From Dryococelus australis (Eukaryota; Arthropoda; Insecta; Phasmatodea; Phasmatidae): a stretch of DNA of 64,000 bases. This document shows positions 1 through 13,164 of this stretch, one piece after another. Position numbers and translations under genes: made by a program. Each line of letters begins with the position of its first letter. The first letter of the stretch is position 1. The notes beneath the pieces are model-generated. The model saw nothing but the letters and a program-made list of their open reading frames with translations, did no database searches and was not told the DNA's origin. Location of the stretch: positions 227,419,924 to 227,483,923 of the forward strand of contig CM056993.1 of assembly GCA_029891345.1 (NCBI GenBank), given 5' to 3'.

Positions 1-20
1 AACTAATGTGTTTTAAAGTA

Positions 21-225
21 TACGCTATTCACGGGAAAGTGAGCATTCTTGAATGCCGTTTCATTTGGAATAATAGTCAATAAATATATGTTATTTTAGC
101 ATGAATTGTTAACTTCCGAATGCAGTGGAATATACACACTGTGTTTGTTACTTAAATGGCAATATTTTATTAAATTTTCATTAAAGGATAAAAAATTGCT
201 GAAAGGCAAAAGTAACTAGAGTGGT
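21..225 (+). repeat. MITE family A (short form), 3' end missing
   Basis: The left end reads CGCTATTCACGGGAAAGTGA, a variant of the family A terminal repeat TAGGCTGTTCACGGTAAAG. The interior matches the short-form copies at 37481, 39265 and 45672, including an ATAATAGTCAATAAATAT block, a TTAACTTCCGA block and an imperfect GGCTGAAAGG block near the right side. The right terminal repeat seen in the other copies is absent, so this copy is truncated or decayed. Confidence 0.75.
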
Positions 226-1061
226 AGGGGTTGGATGCATCTACTTCACTTTTGATTAATCAGATTATCGATTTGATACCAAAGGGTTAATTAAATTGAT
301 TGAAAGTGTTAACACTTATCCGATCCTAATCCGATCAAAAATATAAAAACGTCAAATTTATTGGAAGGGTTAGATTTATCGAAAGGGTTGAATTTGAATA
401 GGTGTATAGTTGAGTGCAAGAGTGGGATAAGGTAAATTTTAAATAATTTTTCTCATTTTAAGTGTTTGGAGGGATTGTGATGGTAGACAGGCGATTTTTA
501 CGAATATATTTAACACACTGGAGAAATTCAAAGTGTTTAAACAATTTCACAGAGTGGCCTAAGTGTAAAGTGTATGATTTTTGGGAGGATATTGCTCGTA
601 GAAGGTAGATAGATGACTTTGAAATATGCAATCAGTATTCGGAATGCAATTAAATATCAGAGAATTTCAGAGCGTTCTACCTATGAATAAATAGCATGCA
701 TCGAATCGGAAATTTCAAACAACTACGTAAATAATAAGTTGAATTACATGAGTTTTAAACATAATGAGAGTCTCGAGCTTAAAAATATAATTTACACAAG
801 AGAGAATTTTAACTATATGAAAAACAAGTGATGTCGACAAGTGCAAACTCACTAAACGAAATCCAGCTAGTCAGTATGAATAAATAAAGACTTCCAAACT
901 CGCATTTAAATTTTAAACAGACACATTAGGGTAATAGAAATGCACATACACTACCTAACGCCTCTCTCACATACCTTGAGTATTTTTTTAAAACACTTCC
1001 ATTTGATGTGGAGTCTGGTGTATTAATGAGTCCAGCATACCAATTACGTCGTCTTATAAGC
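226..1061. other. Gene-free AT-rich stretch
   Basis: No ORF with recognisable protein similarity and no clear repeat. The 62-codon minus-strand ORF over 926-1114 runs through a GT microsatellite and looks fortuitous. Confidence 0.6.
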
Positions 1062-1081
1062 TGTGTGTGTGTGTGTGTGTG
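1062..1081. repeat. (TG)n microsatellite
   Basis: About ten uninterrupted TG dinucleotides. Confidence 0.9.
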
Positions 1082-4000
1082 GAGAGCCTGATTATATACA
1101 TGTAGCGAAGCCAATTGACAAATGAGTTGAAATTTACGAGAAACATTCTGCAGTCGTCCTACAACAGATAACGAAACAATAATTTTTTAACTCAAGTTTT
1201 AATATTTTCAGAATAATTCACTTTTAACACAAATTATTTACATCGAAGTGTACAGACACTCGGATGATATGAAGAAGTAGTTAAGTCCGCAAAGCGTAAC
1301 CGTGCAACACTTTATAGAGACGTACTACAAATTTCCGTAAATAGAGCACACTTGCTAACACAAAAGGTATTTTAGTATACCAAACACAGAAATTGAAAAT
1401 CATATCGCAATATTGACTAAACACGTGAAAAAAAGTTTCCCGATAAAATGCTTTTGTATTAAATCGCGGGAAGCACTAGAGATAATTTGTAGCTGCAGTA
1501 ACCTACGAGGGTGGCCTCGTCGGCTGCCAAGTGTCTAGAGGTGTGGTGTTTATGAAGGAACTGATGACAAGCACGTCTGTATTCTACAAATATTAATGGA
1601 CAACTGATTATGGTGGAGAGTGGGATAGCTGAGGCCACTTAGCTCCAAAACCCCCTTTCCCATCCCCTCCAGACGATATATGTGGGACCCTGAGTTCAAG
1701 AAACCAGCTTGCACCCCATTTCAGTGTGCACTACCCATGATAACAAAATGTCTTTTGGTATTTTCTCAAGATGGCATCATCTGATTAGTTGCTCTCACAT
1801 AGGAGGAAGCCTGCCTGCCACTCCCTCCCGCCCCCACTCCTCAGAGCTAGTCCGACTCCACAATGACAGCCGCCTCCTCTCATGAACACCTCTCAGAACC
1901 GGCCCTTGTCGAGAGGAACATGGCCCCTACCACCCATACTCACAAAGCTAACTTCTCTGATGACCTCTGCTATCGATCGAGCCTGGTGCTCGCAAAAACC
2001 AGTTGTACACAGCCCAGCGTTAGCCCTTAGATTGATTTTTCATATTTTTTCTGTGAGTTTCCGTCCCTGCAGTACCTGTTTCAGGACAATGCGCCCTCTC
2101 CGATAGACAATTTAGAACATGTTTTTTCAAGTGTTGGCTCCCTTGATTGATGTCGCCAACCCTCTGAATGCATACCCAGAAAGATTTGGCCTGACTCACT
2201 GTCGTTTCAACTTTATGCAACAAGTTGACTATATGAGCAGTGAAAAAAAAATTTACAAGTCCCTGAAATCTAGTTCCCAATATAAGCTCCACATTTAAAA
2301 TTCAAGCAACAACGAATATATGTTTGTAAAATCATGTGGAAATACATAACTTATTTTATTCACTTGTTAAAAAATAACTAATTTCTACAAGTCTTCACTT
2401 ATTAAGAAACGTTTTACTATCAAATTCGACATATGGGAGAGGAAAAAGTGTCGGGAGAGATTTAGGTGGCTCTTAACATCAATGTCTTGAGAGCCGATGA
2501 GTGTGAAGCGAGATGAGAATAGCCACATTGTGCGCTTGAGCCTAGGAGAAACGAGAGACATCTCCAATAAAACCAGCATACCAATGTCTAACATGACATC
2601 CTCACATTGTGAAAAAAATTCATTTTTATGCTGTGACCCACCCAGGGAGGCGAGCATGCTAACCCGTGCATTCCCTTTCTTAACGTCTAACAAAAAACTT
2701 TCCAATAGCAAAAATGTATTCCATGTAACATAGAATGTATATATTTGAATTTAACAGTTTTGGGCATAAGTGTAAGGAAACATTATGAATACAGCCTGAA
2801 ATCATGATTTTCTGAGTTGTAAAGGAATTTTAATGTTATTCTTACATTTTTTACCGAAAATTCCAAAATCGTGTAAATTCACGGGAAACTATACTGGTTT
2901 TTTTTACATTACTTGAGTTGAATTTCAATTTATTTAAAAACAACTTTACATATATATTATGCTTATCTTCTTCTCCAAACATCGTCGTGTTGTATCTTAA
3001 AAAGGAAATCTTGTAATTTGTGTGCTTCTGTGTGAAATTAAATACTTTTTAATTGTTTGCTGGACTGTGTTTGGTGCAATTATAGATTGTAAGCAAGGAG
3101 GGCAGAGGTCTTCACTACCTGCCTCTGTGAAGGTATTCGGACTTCACTCTCAATATATTCCTCTGGGATGTCACTAAAGTTGACCATTAGATCGTCGTAT
3201 CCTACTCCAACTTTCAACTTGAATAGCTGGAGTGAATGAATTTTATCTCAAGATAAAAAAAATCCTGCTGCTTCTCTCTTTGCAAAACTTCATTCATTCC
3301 TTCAAATATTTTATCCATAATAATTTGTAATTTTCCCTCTGCCCACCGAAGTAAGTTAGTTTTAATTTAAATTATTCTAAGTTTTTAAGTCAAAAAAGCA
3401 ATCAGAAATTTCTCCTGAATTATTTAATACAATTCATAAGCTCTCCATTACTAATAGAGACCTACTCATTTCTCTTCACTAGTATTAAACCATAACTCAT
3501 TATACATTAGATATTATTGAAAAAAGTAATTGAAATGAGGTATAAAAATAAATAACAAGTCACACTATTTGTTTTTAACTTGAAAGAAAATGATTAATAA
3601 AAAATTCATAATCACTTTCAAGATAGAATTAGATATACATCTTGGCATTAAATATAATATATCACGACTTTAAATGAAATACAAACTTTGTTTAGCACTT
3701 TTGCCTGAAAAACATTATATACCAAAACCGTTAATGTATTTAACATCACAAATTATAAAATAAATAAAATATTCTTTTTGTTCATTATGTTCACATTTTC
3801 ATGTATATGATAAAAAGGATTTTTTTAACGAAAATATTCAATCTTACGTCATTAAAACTGTCAAAAAGATTATAATCGTACCATGTCTTGATATAACATC
3901 AAAAATTTTCAAATACACTTACCATTTACATGTACAAGTCAAACAGCCTTACTTAACAAATAAACTCCATCTTGCGCCATTACGATGTCAAAAGGTGTTT

Positions 4001-4084
4001 AGGGTGAAAAAAATTTACACAATTATATGATTGAAATAATAATAAAGATTCACATTAATCTTTCGATCATGAAAGGATTTACTT
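1082..4084. other. Gene-free stretch
   Basis: Mostly AT-rich. A somewhat GC-richer patch at about 1620-2110 has short ORFs on both strands, and another ORF pair overlaps at 2385-2733. None shows a recognisable domain, and the overlap of open frames on both strands suggests chance. Nothing else seen. Confidence 0.5.
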
Positions 4085-4600
4085 TGAATATTGTTAGACC
4101 CGAATTAATTTTCATTACTAATTATTATAACTGAATAATTTTCTTTAAAATCGTTCAAAATCATTGAAATTTCAGTAAAAATCATTAAGACTTTAAAATA
4201 AATTTTCATCAAACTAAATGATTAGTCTTTGGAAATTTTTCTTTGAAAATCGTTGGACTTGAATGATTTTTCTTTATAATCATTGCAACTGAATGATTGT
4301 ACTTTAAAATCGTTAAGACTTGGATGAATTTTCATTAAAAATAATTAAGGCTTAAAAGGAATTTTTGTAAAACTGAATGATTAGTCTTTGAAATCATTAC
4401 AAATTTTACTGAATGTTTTTAAATATCGTTAGACCTGAATGATTTTCCTTTAAAACAATTACAACTCAATAAAATTTCAGAAGAAAATCATTAGGACTGT
4501 ACGATTTTCCTTTAAAATCAATGACATTTTTAAATAAAATTTTTCAACTGAATGATTTTTCTTTAAAAATCTTTGGAACTTTATATTTTCAAACATTAGA
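4085..4600. repeat. Degenerate ~31-bp minisatellite
   Basis: A motif of the type GAATGATTTTCCTTTAAAAT followed by CRTTAGRACT recurs about every 30-35 bp, for example starting at 4261, 4291 and 4322. About fifteen strongly diverged units are visible, with indels between them. Confidence 0.65.
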
Positions 4601-5062
4601 CTGTAGAAACCTTTCACCCCATTACAAGTAAAAATTCATTAAAATATTTATATAAAAAAAAATTAATTAATTAATTAATAAAACTATACCACAGAAGGAA
4701 TAATTCATCACAGAAAATGTGAAATTTAATTACAACTTATGTCTAGAGTTAAGACCTAAGCTAAATTTGTGTTTCTTAATTGGAATAACAATTATTGTTG
4801 AAGGAGGTGAAGGATGTAAGAAGTTTCGGTTATTAAATATTTATTTTCGGCTACGGAATTAACATAGGCGGAGGCAGAGAAATTAATGTAATTCGGGGTG
4901 TTTCAGGTGACAATATTACAATAGATGTCTGACTTGTAGCAGACAATGCAACAATGTTTACAGAAAAAGACATGAAATCTAACGGTTTACAGTAGAAGCA
5001 AAACGTAAGTCCTAGCAGAAGTTACTTACCTGCTTTCCGTCTTCATTAATCTAAAGATCCAA
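4601..5062. other. Unique flank of the 72-bp satellite
   Basis: AT-rich DNA with an ATTAATTAATTAATTAAT stretch near 4660. No gene or repeat recognised. Confidence 0.5.
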
Positions 5063-6482
5063 ACTCGTAGGTGAGAGCATCGTGGCAGACGGCACTGCAA
5101 ACTTGAAAGATTTGGATGCAGTATCTGTGGACAATCTCGTAGACAGGGGGACCGTGGTGGTTGGTATAACAAACTTTGAAGATGTGGACGCAGTATCTGT
5201 GGACTATCTCGTAGACAGGGGTACTGAGGTGGATTGTGCTACAAATTGTGGAAGATGTGGAAGCATTAGCAATGGAAACTCTCTTAGACATTGGCACCGT
5301 GGCGGAATGGTGCTACAAATTTGGAAGATGTAGACGCAAAAGCTGTGGACAATCTGTTAGATAGGGGCACCGTGGCGGATGCTACTACAAATTTGAAAGA
5401 TTTAGACGCAGTCGCTGTGGACAGTCTCGTAGACAGGGGCTCTGTGGCAGAAGGTGCTACAAATTATAGAAGATGTGGAAGCAGTAGCAGTGGGCACTCT
5501 CTTAGTCATTGGGACCATAGCGGATGGTGCTACAATCTTGGAAGATATGGACTCACTAGGTGTGGACAACCTCGTATACAGGAGCTCCATGTCGGTTGGT
5601 GCTATAAACTTGGAAAATGTGGAAGCAGTAGCCATGGACACTCTTTTAAACATTGGCACATGGTGGATGGTGCTACAAACTAGGAAGATGCAGACGCAGA
5701 AGCTGTGGACACTTTCCTAGACATTGGCACCGTGGCAGAAGGTGCTACAAACTTGAAAGATGTGGACGCAGTAGCTGTGGAAATGCTTGTTGACATTGGC
5801 ACCACAGTGGACGGAGCTACGAATTTGGCACGTGGGGATATAGTAGCCGTGGACACTCCCTTAGACGTTGGCATCGTGGCAGAAGGCAGCTACTAAAATA
5901 AAAGATGTGGGCGCAGTAGATGTGGATACTCTCGTAAATAGGGGCACCATGGCGGATGGTGCTACAAACTTGGACGATGTGGACACAATAGCAATGGACA
6001 CTCACTTAGACATTTGCACCATGGCAGAACAGTGCTACGAACTTGGAAGACATTTATACAGTAGCTGTGGACACTCTCGTATACAGGGGCACCATGGTTG
6101 TGGTGCTACAAACTTGGAAGATGTGGACACTGTAGCTGTGGACACTCTCTTACACATTGGCATGATGGCAGACGGTGTTACAAACTTGGAAGATGTGGAC
6201 ACAGAAACTGTGGACACTCTCGTAGACAGGAACACCATGGCAGACAGTGCTGCAAATTTTAAATATGTGGATGCAATATTTGTGGACACTCTCTTAGACA
6301 ATGGCACTGTGGTGGATGTTGCTACAGACTTGGAAGATGTGGACGCAGTAGCTGTGGACAATCTCTTAGACATTGGCACCATGGCAGAAGGGTGCCACAA
6401 ACTTGGAAGATGTGGACGCAGTAGCCATGGGCAATCTCGTAGACTGGGCCACCTATGCATGCAGTGCTGCAAACTTTAGATA

Positions 6483-7420
6483 TCTGGATGCAGTAGCTAT
6501 ATACACGCTCCTAGAAATTGGCATCGTGACGTATTGAGCTACAAACTTGGAAGATGTATAAACAGTAAGTGTGGACACTATCATAGACATTGGCACCACG
6601 GCGGGCGGTGCTGCAAACTAGAAATTTGTGGACGCTGTACCTGATGTTGATGTGGCCACTCTCTTAGACATTGACACTGTGGCAGATAATGCTACAAATT
6701 TGGAAGATGTGGATGCAGAAGCTGTGGATGCTGGTATAGACATTGGCACTTTGTTCATTGTGCTACAAACTTGGAAAATGTGGACACAGTAGCTCTGGAC
6801 ACTCTCATAACCGGGGGCACCATGGCATGTGGTGCTGCAACTTGAAAATTCGGAAGCGGTAGCTGTTGACACTCTCTTAGAGATTGGCACAGTGTCGGAC
6901 GCTGTTACAAACTTGGAAAATGATGCCGCAGTAACTATTGACACCCTCGTAGACATTGGCACCATAGTGGTTGGTATTACAAACTTTGAAGATGTGGGTG
7001 CAGTTGCTGTGGACGCTCTCTTAGACAGGGTCACTACAGCGGATGGTGCTACAAATTTGGAAGATGTAAAAGCAGTAGCTGTGGATAATCTCTTAGACAT
7101 TGGCACCGTGGCGGAATAGTGCTATAAAATTGGAAGACGTGGACGCAATAGCCATGGACACTATCTTAGATATTGGCACTGTGGCGAAAGGGTTTTACAA
7201 ACTTAGAAGATGGGAATGCAGTATCTTTGGACACACTGATATACAGGGACACAATGGTGGATAGTGCTACAAATTTTGAAGATTTGGAAGCAGTAAACAT
7301 GGATACTCTCTTAGACATTGGCACCATGGCGGAATAGTGCAATAAACTTGGAAGATGTGGACGCAATAGCAGTGGACACTATCTTAGAAATTGACAATGT
7401 GGCGAAAGGATGTTACAAAC
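6483..7420. repeat. Segmental duplication inside the satellite, copy 1
   Basis: This stretch shares rare unit-specific variants, in the same order, with 8026-8900, about 1.55 kb to the right. Examples are GTAGCTATATACAC, CTAGAAATTGGCATCGTGAC, GCAAACTAGAAATTTGTGG, and later GCGGAATAGTGCTATAAA. Confidence 0.75.
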
Positions 7421-8025
7421 TTAGAAGATGTAGGTGAAATATTTGTGGACACTGTGGTGGAAGGGTGGTACAAACTTGTAAGATGGGGACAGAGTAGCTG
7501 TGCACACATTTAGACATTCGCAACAACCATGGACACACTCTTATACATTGGCACCATGGTGGAAGGGTGCGACCAACTTGGAAGACGTGGACGCAGTACC
7601 ATTGGATACTCTCATAGACAGGTGCACTGAGGCAGATGTTGCTACAAATTTTGATGATGTGGACACAGAAGCTGTGGAGACTCTGTTAGATCTTGGCACT
7701 GTGGTAGACAATGTTACAGGCTTGGATGATGTAACGCAGTACCTGTGAACACCCTCCCTCTCATAGGCAGGGACACCATGTTGGATGGTGCTACAAACTT
7801 GGATGATGTGGACGTAATAGCTGAGGACACTCTCTTAGACATTGGCACTGTGGCAGAAAACGCTACAAGCTTGGTAGATGTGACACAGTACCTGTGGACA
7901 CCCTCACTCTCGTAGGCAGGGTCAACATGTTGGACAGTGCTACAAACTTGGATGATGGTGATGCAGTAGCTGCGGTGTCTATCGTAGGCTATGGCAGCAA
8001 TGCATACAGTACTGCAAACTTAAAG

Positions 8026-8900
8026 TATGTCGACACAGTAGCTATATACACTCTCCTAGAAATTGGCATCGTGACGAATTGTGCTACAAACTTGGAAGAT
8101 GTATGCGCAGTAAATGTGGACACTATCACAGACATTGGCACTGTGGCGGATGGGTACTGCAAACTAGAAATTTGTGGACGCAAAAGCTGATATATGTAAC
8201 GTGGCCACTCTCTTAGGCATTGACACTGTGGCGGATAATGCTACAAATTTGGAAGATGTGGACGAAGAAGCTGTAGACACTGGCATTGACATTGGCACCT
8301 TGGTGCATTTTCCTACAAACTTGGAAAATGTGGACACAGTAGCTGTGGACGCTCTCGTAGACAGGGACACAGTGGCTGATGGTGCTACAAATTTGGAAGA
8401 TGTGGAAGAAGTAGCCAAGGAAACTCTCTTTGACATTGGCACTGTGGTGAAAGGGTGCTACAAACTTGGAAGATGTAGACGCACTAGCCGTGGACACTCT
8501 CTTAGACAGGGGCACCGTGGCAGATGCTACTACAATCTTGAAAGATGTGGACACAGTCGCTATAGCACTCTCGTAGACAGGGGCACTGTAGCGGATGGTG
8601 CTAACAATTTGGAAGATGTAGAAACAGTAGCCATGGACACTCTCTTAGACATTGGAACCGTGGCGGAATAGTGCTATAAACTTGGCAGATGTGGACGCAA
8701 TAGCCATGGACACAATCTTAGACATTGGCAGTGTGGCGAAATGGTGTTTCAAACTTAAAAGAATTGGCCCAGTATCTGTGGACACACTCGTATACAGGGG
8801 CACAATGGCGGATGGTGCTACAAATTTGAAGATGTGGACACATTAGCCGTAACACTCACTTAGACATTGGCACTTTGGCGGAATGGTGGTACAAACTAGG
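8026..8900. repeat. Segmental duplication inside the satellite, copy 2
   Basis: Partner of 6483-7420. Both have the unusual TGGCCACTCTCTTAG unit, the unit with only part of the consensus after CAAACTAGAAATTTGTGG, and the GCGGAATAGTGC frame-shifted unit in the same order. Confidence 0.75.
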
Positions 8901-11103
8901 AAGATGTGGACACAGTAGACGTGCAAACTCTTTTAGATATTGGCCTCATGGCGGATTTTGATACAAACTTGGAAGATGTGGACGCAGTATCTGTGGACAC
9001 TATTGTATACAGAGGTACCAAGGCAAACTGTGATACAAACATGGAAGATTTGGATGAAGTAGCTGTAGACACTCTTGTAAACCAGGGCAATGTTGCGGAT
9101 GGTGCTACAAATTTGGAAGATGTGAATGCAGTAGCCATGGACACTCGCTTAGACATTGGGACCATTGCGGATACTTTTACAAACTTGGAAGATATGGACA
9201 CAGTAGATTTGGACACCCTCGTATACAGGGTCTCCCTGGCAGTTGGTGCTATATACTTGGAAGATGTGGAAGAAGTAGCCGTGAACACTCTCTTAGACAT
9301 TGGCACCATGGTGGATGGTGCCCCAAACTTTGAAGATGCGGGCGCATAAGCTGTGGACGCTCTCCTAGACATTGGTACCGTGGCAGATTATGCTGCAAAC
9401 TTGAAAGATGTGGACGCAGTAGCTGTGGAAACGCTCGTAGACATTGGCACCATAGTGAACGGTGTTACGAGCTTGGCAGATGAGGACGTAGTAGTAGTCG
9501 TGGACACTCTCTTAGAATTTGGCGTCCCGGTAGAAGGCTGTTACAAACATGAAAAATCTGGGCGCAGTAGATGTGGATACTCTCGTAAACAGGGGCACCA
9601 TGGCGGATGTTTCTACAATCTTGGAAGATGTGGACACAGTACATGTGGACACTCTCTTAGACATTGGCTCCGTGGCAGGCGATGTTACACATTTGGAAGT
9701 AGTGGATGCAGTAGCTGTGGTCACTTTCGTATACAGGGGCACAGTGGCAGATGGAGCTACAGACCTTGAAAATGCGAATGCAGAAGCTGTGGACAGCCTC
9801 CTAGACATTGGCACCGTGGCAGATGGTGATACAAACTTGGAAGATGTGGTCGCAGTAGCCGTGGAGACTCTCTTAAACATTGGCTCCATGGCAGACGATT
9901 TTACAAGCTTGGAAGTAGTGGATGCAGTAGCCGTGGACACTCTCGTATAGACGACCACTGCGGCGGATGGTGCTACAAAGTTGGAAGATGTGGACATAGT
10001 AGCCATGGGTACTCACTAAAACATTCGAACCATGGTGGAAGTATTCTAAAAACTTGGAATATGTTGATATGAATCTGTAGACACTCTCATATACAGTTGC
10101 ACCATGGCGGAAGGTGCTGCAAACTTAGAAGTGGGTGTGCAGTTGCAGTGGGCATTCTCATAGACAGGGAAAACGTGGCATACAGTGCTGAAAAATTTAA
10201 AGTTGTGGACGCATTTGCTTTGGACACTCTTTTATACGAAGGCACCGTGGAGGATGGAGCTACAATCTTGAAATATGTGGACTCAGAATCTGTTTAAACT
10301 TGGGTAGACAGGAGCACCGTGGCGGATGATGCTAAAAATTCGAAATGTGTGGACGCAGTAGGTGTGGACACTCCCTTAGACCTTGGCAATTTTTCGATGT
10401 TTCAAAAACTTATAGGTTATGGACGCAGTAGCCGTGATAACTCTTGCAGACATTGCTACTGTGGAGGAAGGGTGCAAAAAACTTGGAAGATGTGGACATT
10501 GAAGACGTGGAAACTCTCTTAGACATTGGCACCATGATGGATGGTGGTACAAATTTGGATGATGTGGAGACAGTATCTGTGGACACTCTCTTAGACATTA
10601 GCACCATGTTGAAGGTCCTACAAAAAATTGGAAGTTGACGTCGCAGTAGATGTGGACACTCTCTTAGACATTGCACCGTGTCAGAAGGGCGCTGCAATAT
10701 TGGAAAATGTGGATGCAGTTACTGTGGGCACTCTCTTAGAAATTCGTATCGTGGCAGGCGATGCTATAATTTTGAAAGATGTGTATACAGTTACATAGAC
10801 ACTCTCTTAGTTACAGGCACTTTGGTGAAGAGTTCTAAAAACTAGGAAGATGTGTTCGCAGAAAGTGTAGACACCCTCGTAGACAGGGCTCCATGGCGGA
10901 TGGTGCTACAAACATGGAAGATGTGGATGCAGTAGCCGTGGAAACTCTCTTAGACATTGGCACCATGATGGAAGGTTGCTACAAATTTGGAAGATGTGGA
11001 CACAGTAGCAGTGGACACTCTTGTAGACAGTGGTATGTGGCAGATAGTGCTGTAATCTTGGATTATATGTACGCAGTGCCTGTGGACACTCTCTTAGACA
11101 TTC

Positions 11104-13104
11104 TAGTCTCTTCTAAACTGTTCCTCGCCACAACTTATTTCTCCACTTTCCTTACCCGAAGGAACCCTTATAGTTACTCTGCCTCCTCCTTCACAAATTT
11201 CATGGGGATGTAACATTGCCACTGGTTAAACAAGAAATCTGCTACCATATAAAAATTTAAAAGTAAGCGTGCTGGAATAGTGGCAAGTAGCACAATTTAT
11301 ACCAACAATAACCAACAATTTTTTATATATAGGTAAAGAAAATTATGTTAAGCTGAGGATCACTGAATAAATAAATCAAACAAGGAATGTAAGGAATTGG
11401 TGACGCAACCACACTTATATTTCGTTTTAACTTATTACAACAACAAATATTCACTGCACATTAGCAAATTATCTTGTAAATACTTCAATCATTAAATTAT
11501 TAATAAATCATTAAAATGTCAATTATTTAAGAAGACTAAATGCGACAAAAATGGAGTTGCCTCCTATATGATATAATGACATAAACTTATAGCATCGTAT
11601 CAATTTTCTGTTTACTTCTGTGTCATACCTTCAGTTAATAATATAAATAAATAAATAATCAATTATCTTGCTTTCGAAATGTGACAGTGTTGATGTTTGA
11701 TCATTTGACTATAATTTAAACAAATATCATTATAAATGTAACTGTAATAAATTGGAAATCATAGTTCATATCTGCATTTTTAGTCCTGTCCCGAACACAG
11801 TAAATGCCACATGCTTCGCCTCCGCAAGAAGCAGAAGCGGGACTCAACGACCGCAGCATGGAGAATTCCCAGCGAAAATCGCGAGGGGCGAATGACAACG
11901 AAACCAAAGAAAATTCGAAACCAATTCTGGGACTAAAATCTTGGGCCAAACTGTCGAATCCTCTGTAACGAAATGTAATGTCGGACATTAACTACGGGTC
12001 CTATGCACGCGAATGACGGTTACAACAAAATAAAACCGAACTTACCCCGACTGGAAGAGTGAAAAAGGAACTAGAAGAAAAACATTGTCGCGCAGTCACT
12101 TGCAGTCACATCTCCAAAATAATTTTAAAAAATACATCTCCTCTACAGCAGCTAATTTACATCACTGACAAACTTCTACATTGTATGCAAGTAAAAAAAA
12201 TTCGCTACGGACTATATCCTTCGTCAATAAGTAAGATGGCTGGAGCGCAGAAATACGTGTATCTCTTAAACTTCAAAAGAAAACTGATTTGTCAATTATG
12301 CTCAGTTCAATAACTATAATTCCCAAAACACATATTAAATAACTTCACACGTACCAAAATTAAAATATAAAATAATTTAAATTTTCCTTTAAAAAAAAGT
12401 ATTTTTTTAAGTGCTTTATGAAATGGCACATGGATAAATAAATAACTTTTGTTGAGGTTTCATATGGGGGTTTTGTGTGAAAAGTTTCTTTCGGGGTAAC
12501 TTAGTACAGTATGATAATAAATTATTTTGTATTTTTTTATAAGTGCCTCTCTCTCGACCATTTTCAGGTAGTGGGGTTCTTTGATAAGAGGAGTGTGTGC
12601 CCTTTTTATGGCACTGCAAACATTTTGCGAATGTGTTTTTCTTTCTTTTCTTGTATTATGTGACTTTGCCTTCCTAGGTAAAGATTTTTTTGGCAAAATA
12701 CTACACTTGAATTTTACTGCAGTCAATTATCTCTTTTCTGTGCTCAAGCTTAAATTTGTAATTGAATATCACTAATTTTACTGTATCTAATAAGCAGCAT
12801 TAATGCAAAATTAGGGATTGTTCATGTGTAAACTGTTAATTCATCCTACAACTAATATTGATAAAGGTATTTCAGATTTGTATGTCTTAGTTGGATTTTT
12901 TCGTATTGTGTTCGATTTACTATAGAAGGCATTACCTGTAAATATTGAATGTTATTGTAGAAGTACCATTGTCAAACAAGGACAGTTTTTTTTTTTAATG
13001 CCATGCTTTTCCTTTGCCCTTTAGATTTGAGAAATTTTATTTTTTTTCTTTGTTCATTATATGTCATAACATGGCAGCACTTTTTGTAAATCATATGATC
13101 ATGT

Positions 13105-13105
<1 letters not shown>
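11104..13105. other. Gene-free stretch
   Basis: AT-rich. A GC-richer island at about 11770-12060 holds a 90-codon minus-strand ORF (11716-11988) with no domain I recognise. Other ORFs of 60-88 codons overlap on both strands near 12416-12775 and look fortuitous. Confidence 0.5.

Positions 13106-13162
<57 letters not shown>
13106..13162. repeat. (AT)n microsatellite
   Basis: About 28 AT dinucleotides in a near-perfect run. Confidence 0.95.

Positions 13163-13164
<2 letters not shown>

Larger units (their letters stand above)
5063..11103. repeat. 72-bp satellite, ~84 tandem units
   Basis: The array is built from a 72-bp unit whose plus-strand consensus begins GATGTGGACGCAGTAGCTGT. Read in one frame it gives a 24-residue acidic repeat beginning DVDAVAVDTLLDIGT; in one minus-strand frame it gives a basic Ser/Thr-rich repeat containing SKRVSTATAST. 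Two unit types roughly alternate. Type A has CTCGTAGACAGGGGCACC. Type B has CTCTTAGACATTGGCACC, often with GCCATGGAC. This gives a 144-bp dimer. Many type B units carry one extra base between GCGGA and GGTGC, making them 73 bp, so the open frame jumps every few units. A period divisible by three with a stop-free consensus explains the many 60-200 codon ORFs on both strands. No start context, splice signals or single frame runs through the array. I infer a non-coding satellite. A decayed repeat-protein exon cannot be fully excluded. Confidence 0.9.

Noticed and set aside
5868..6479. 203-codon plus-strand ORF and similar ORFs of 130-165 codons in the 72-bp array
   Set aside because: They are expected from a stop-free 72-bp period. 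Frames switch between units because of 73-bp units, and equivalent ORFs exist on the opposite strand.
11716..11988. 90-codon minus-strand ORF beginning MSDITFRYRGF
   Set aside because: No domain recognised and no supporting context. Kept only as a note.
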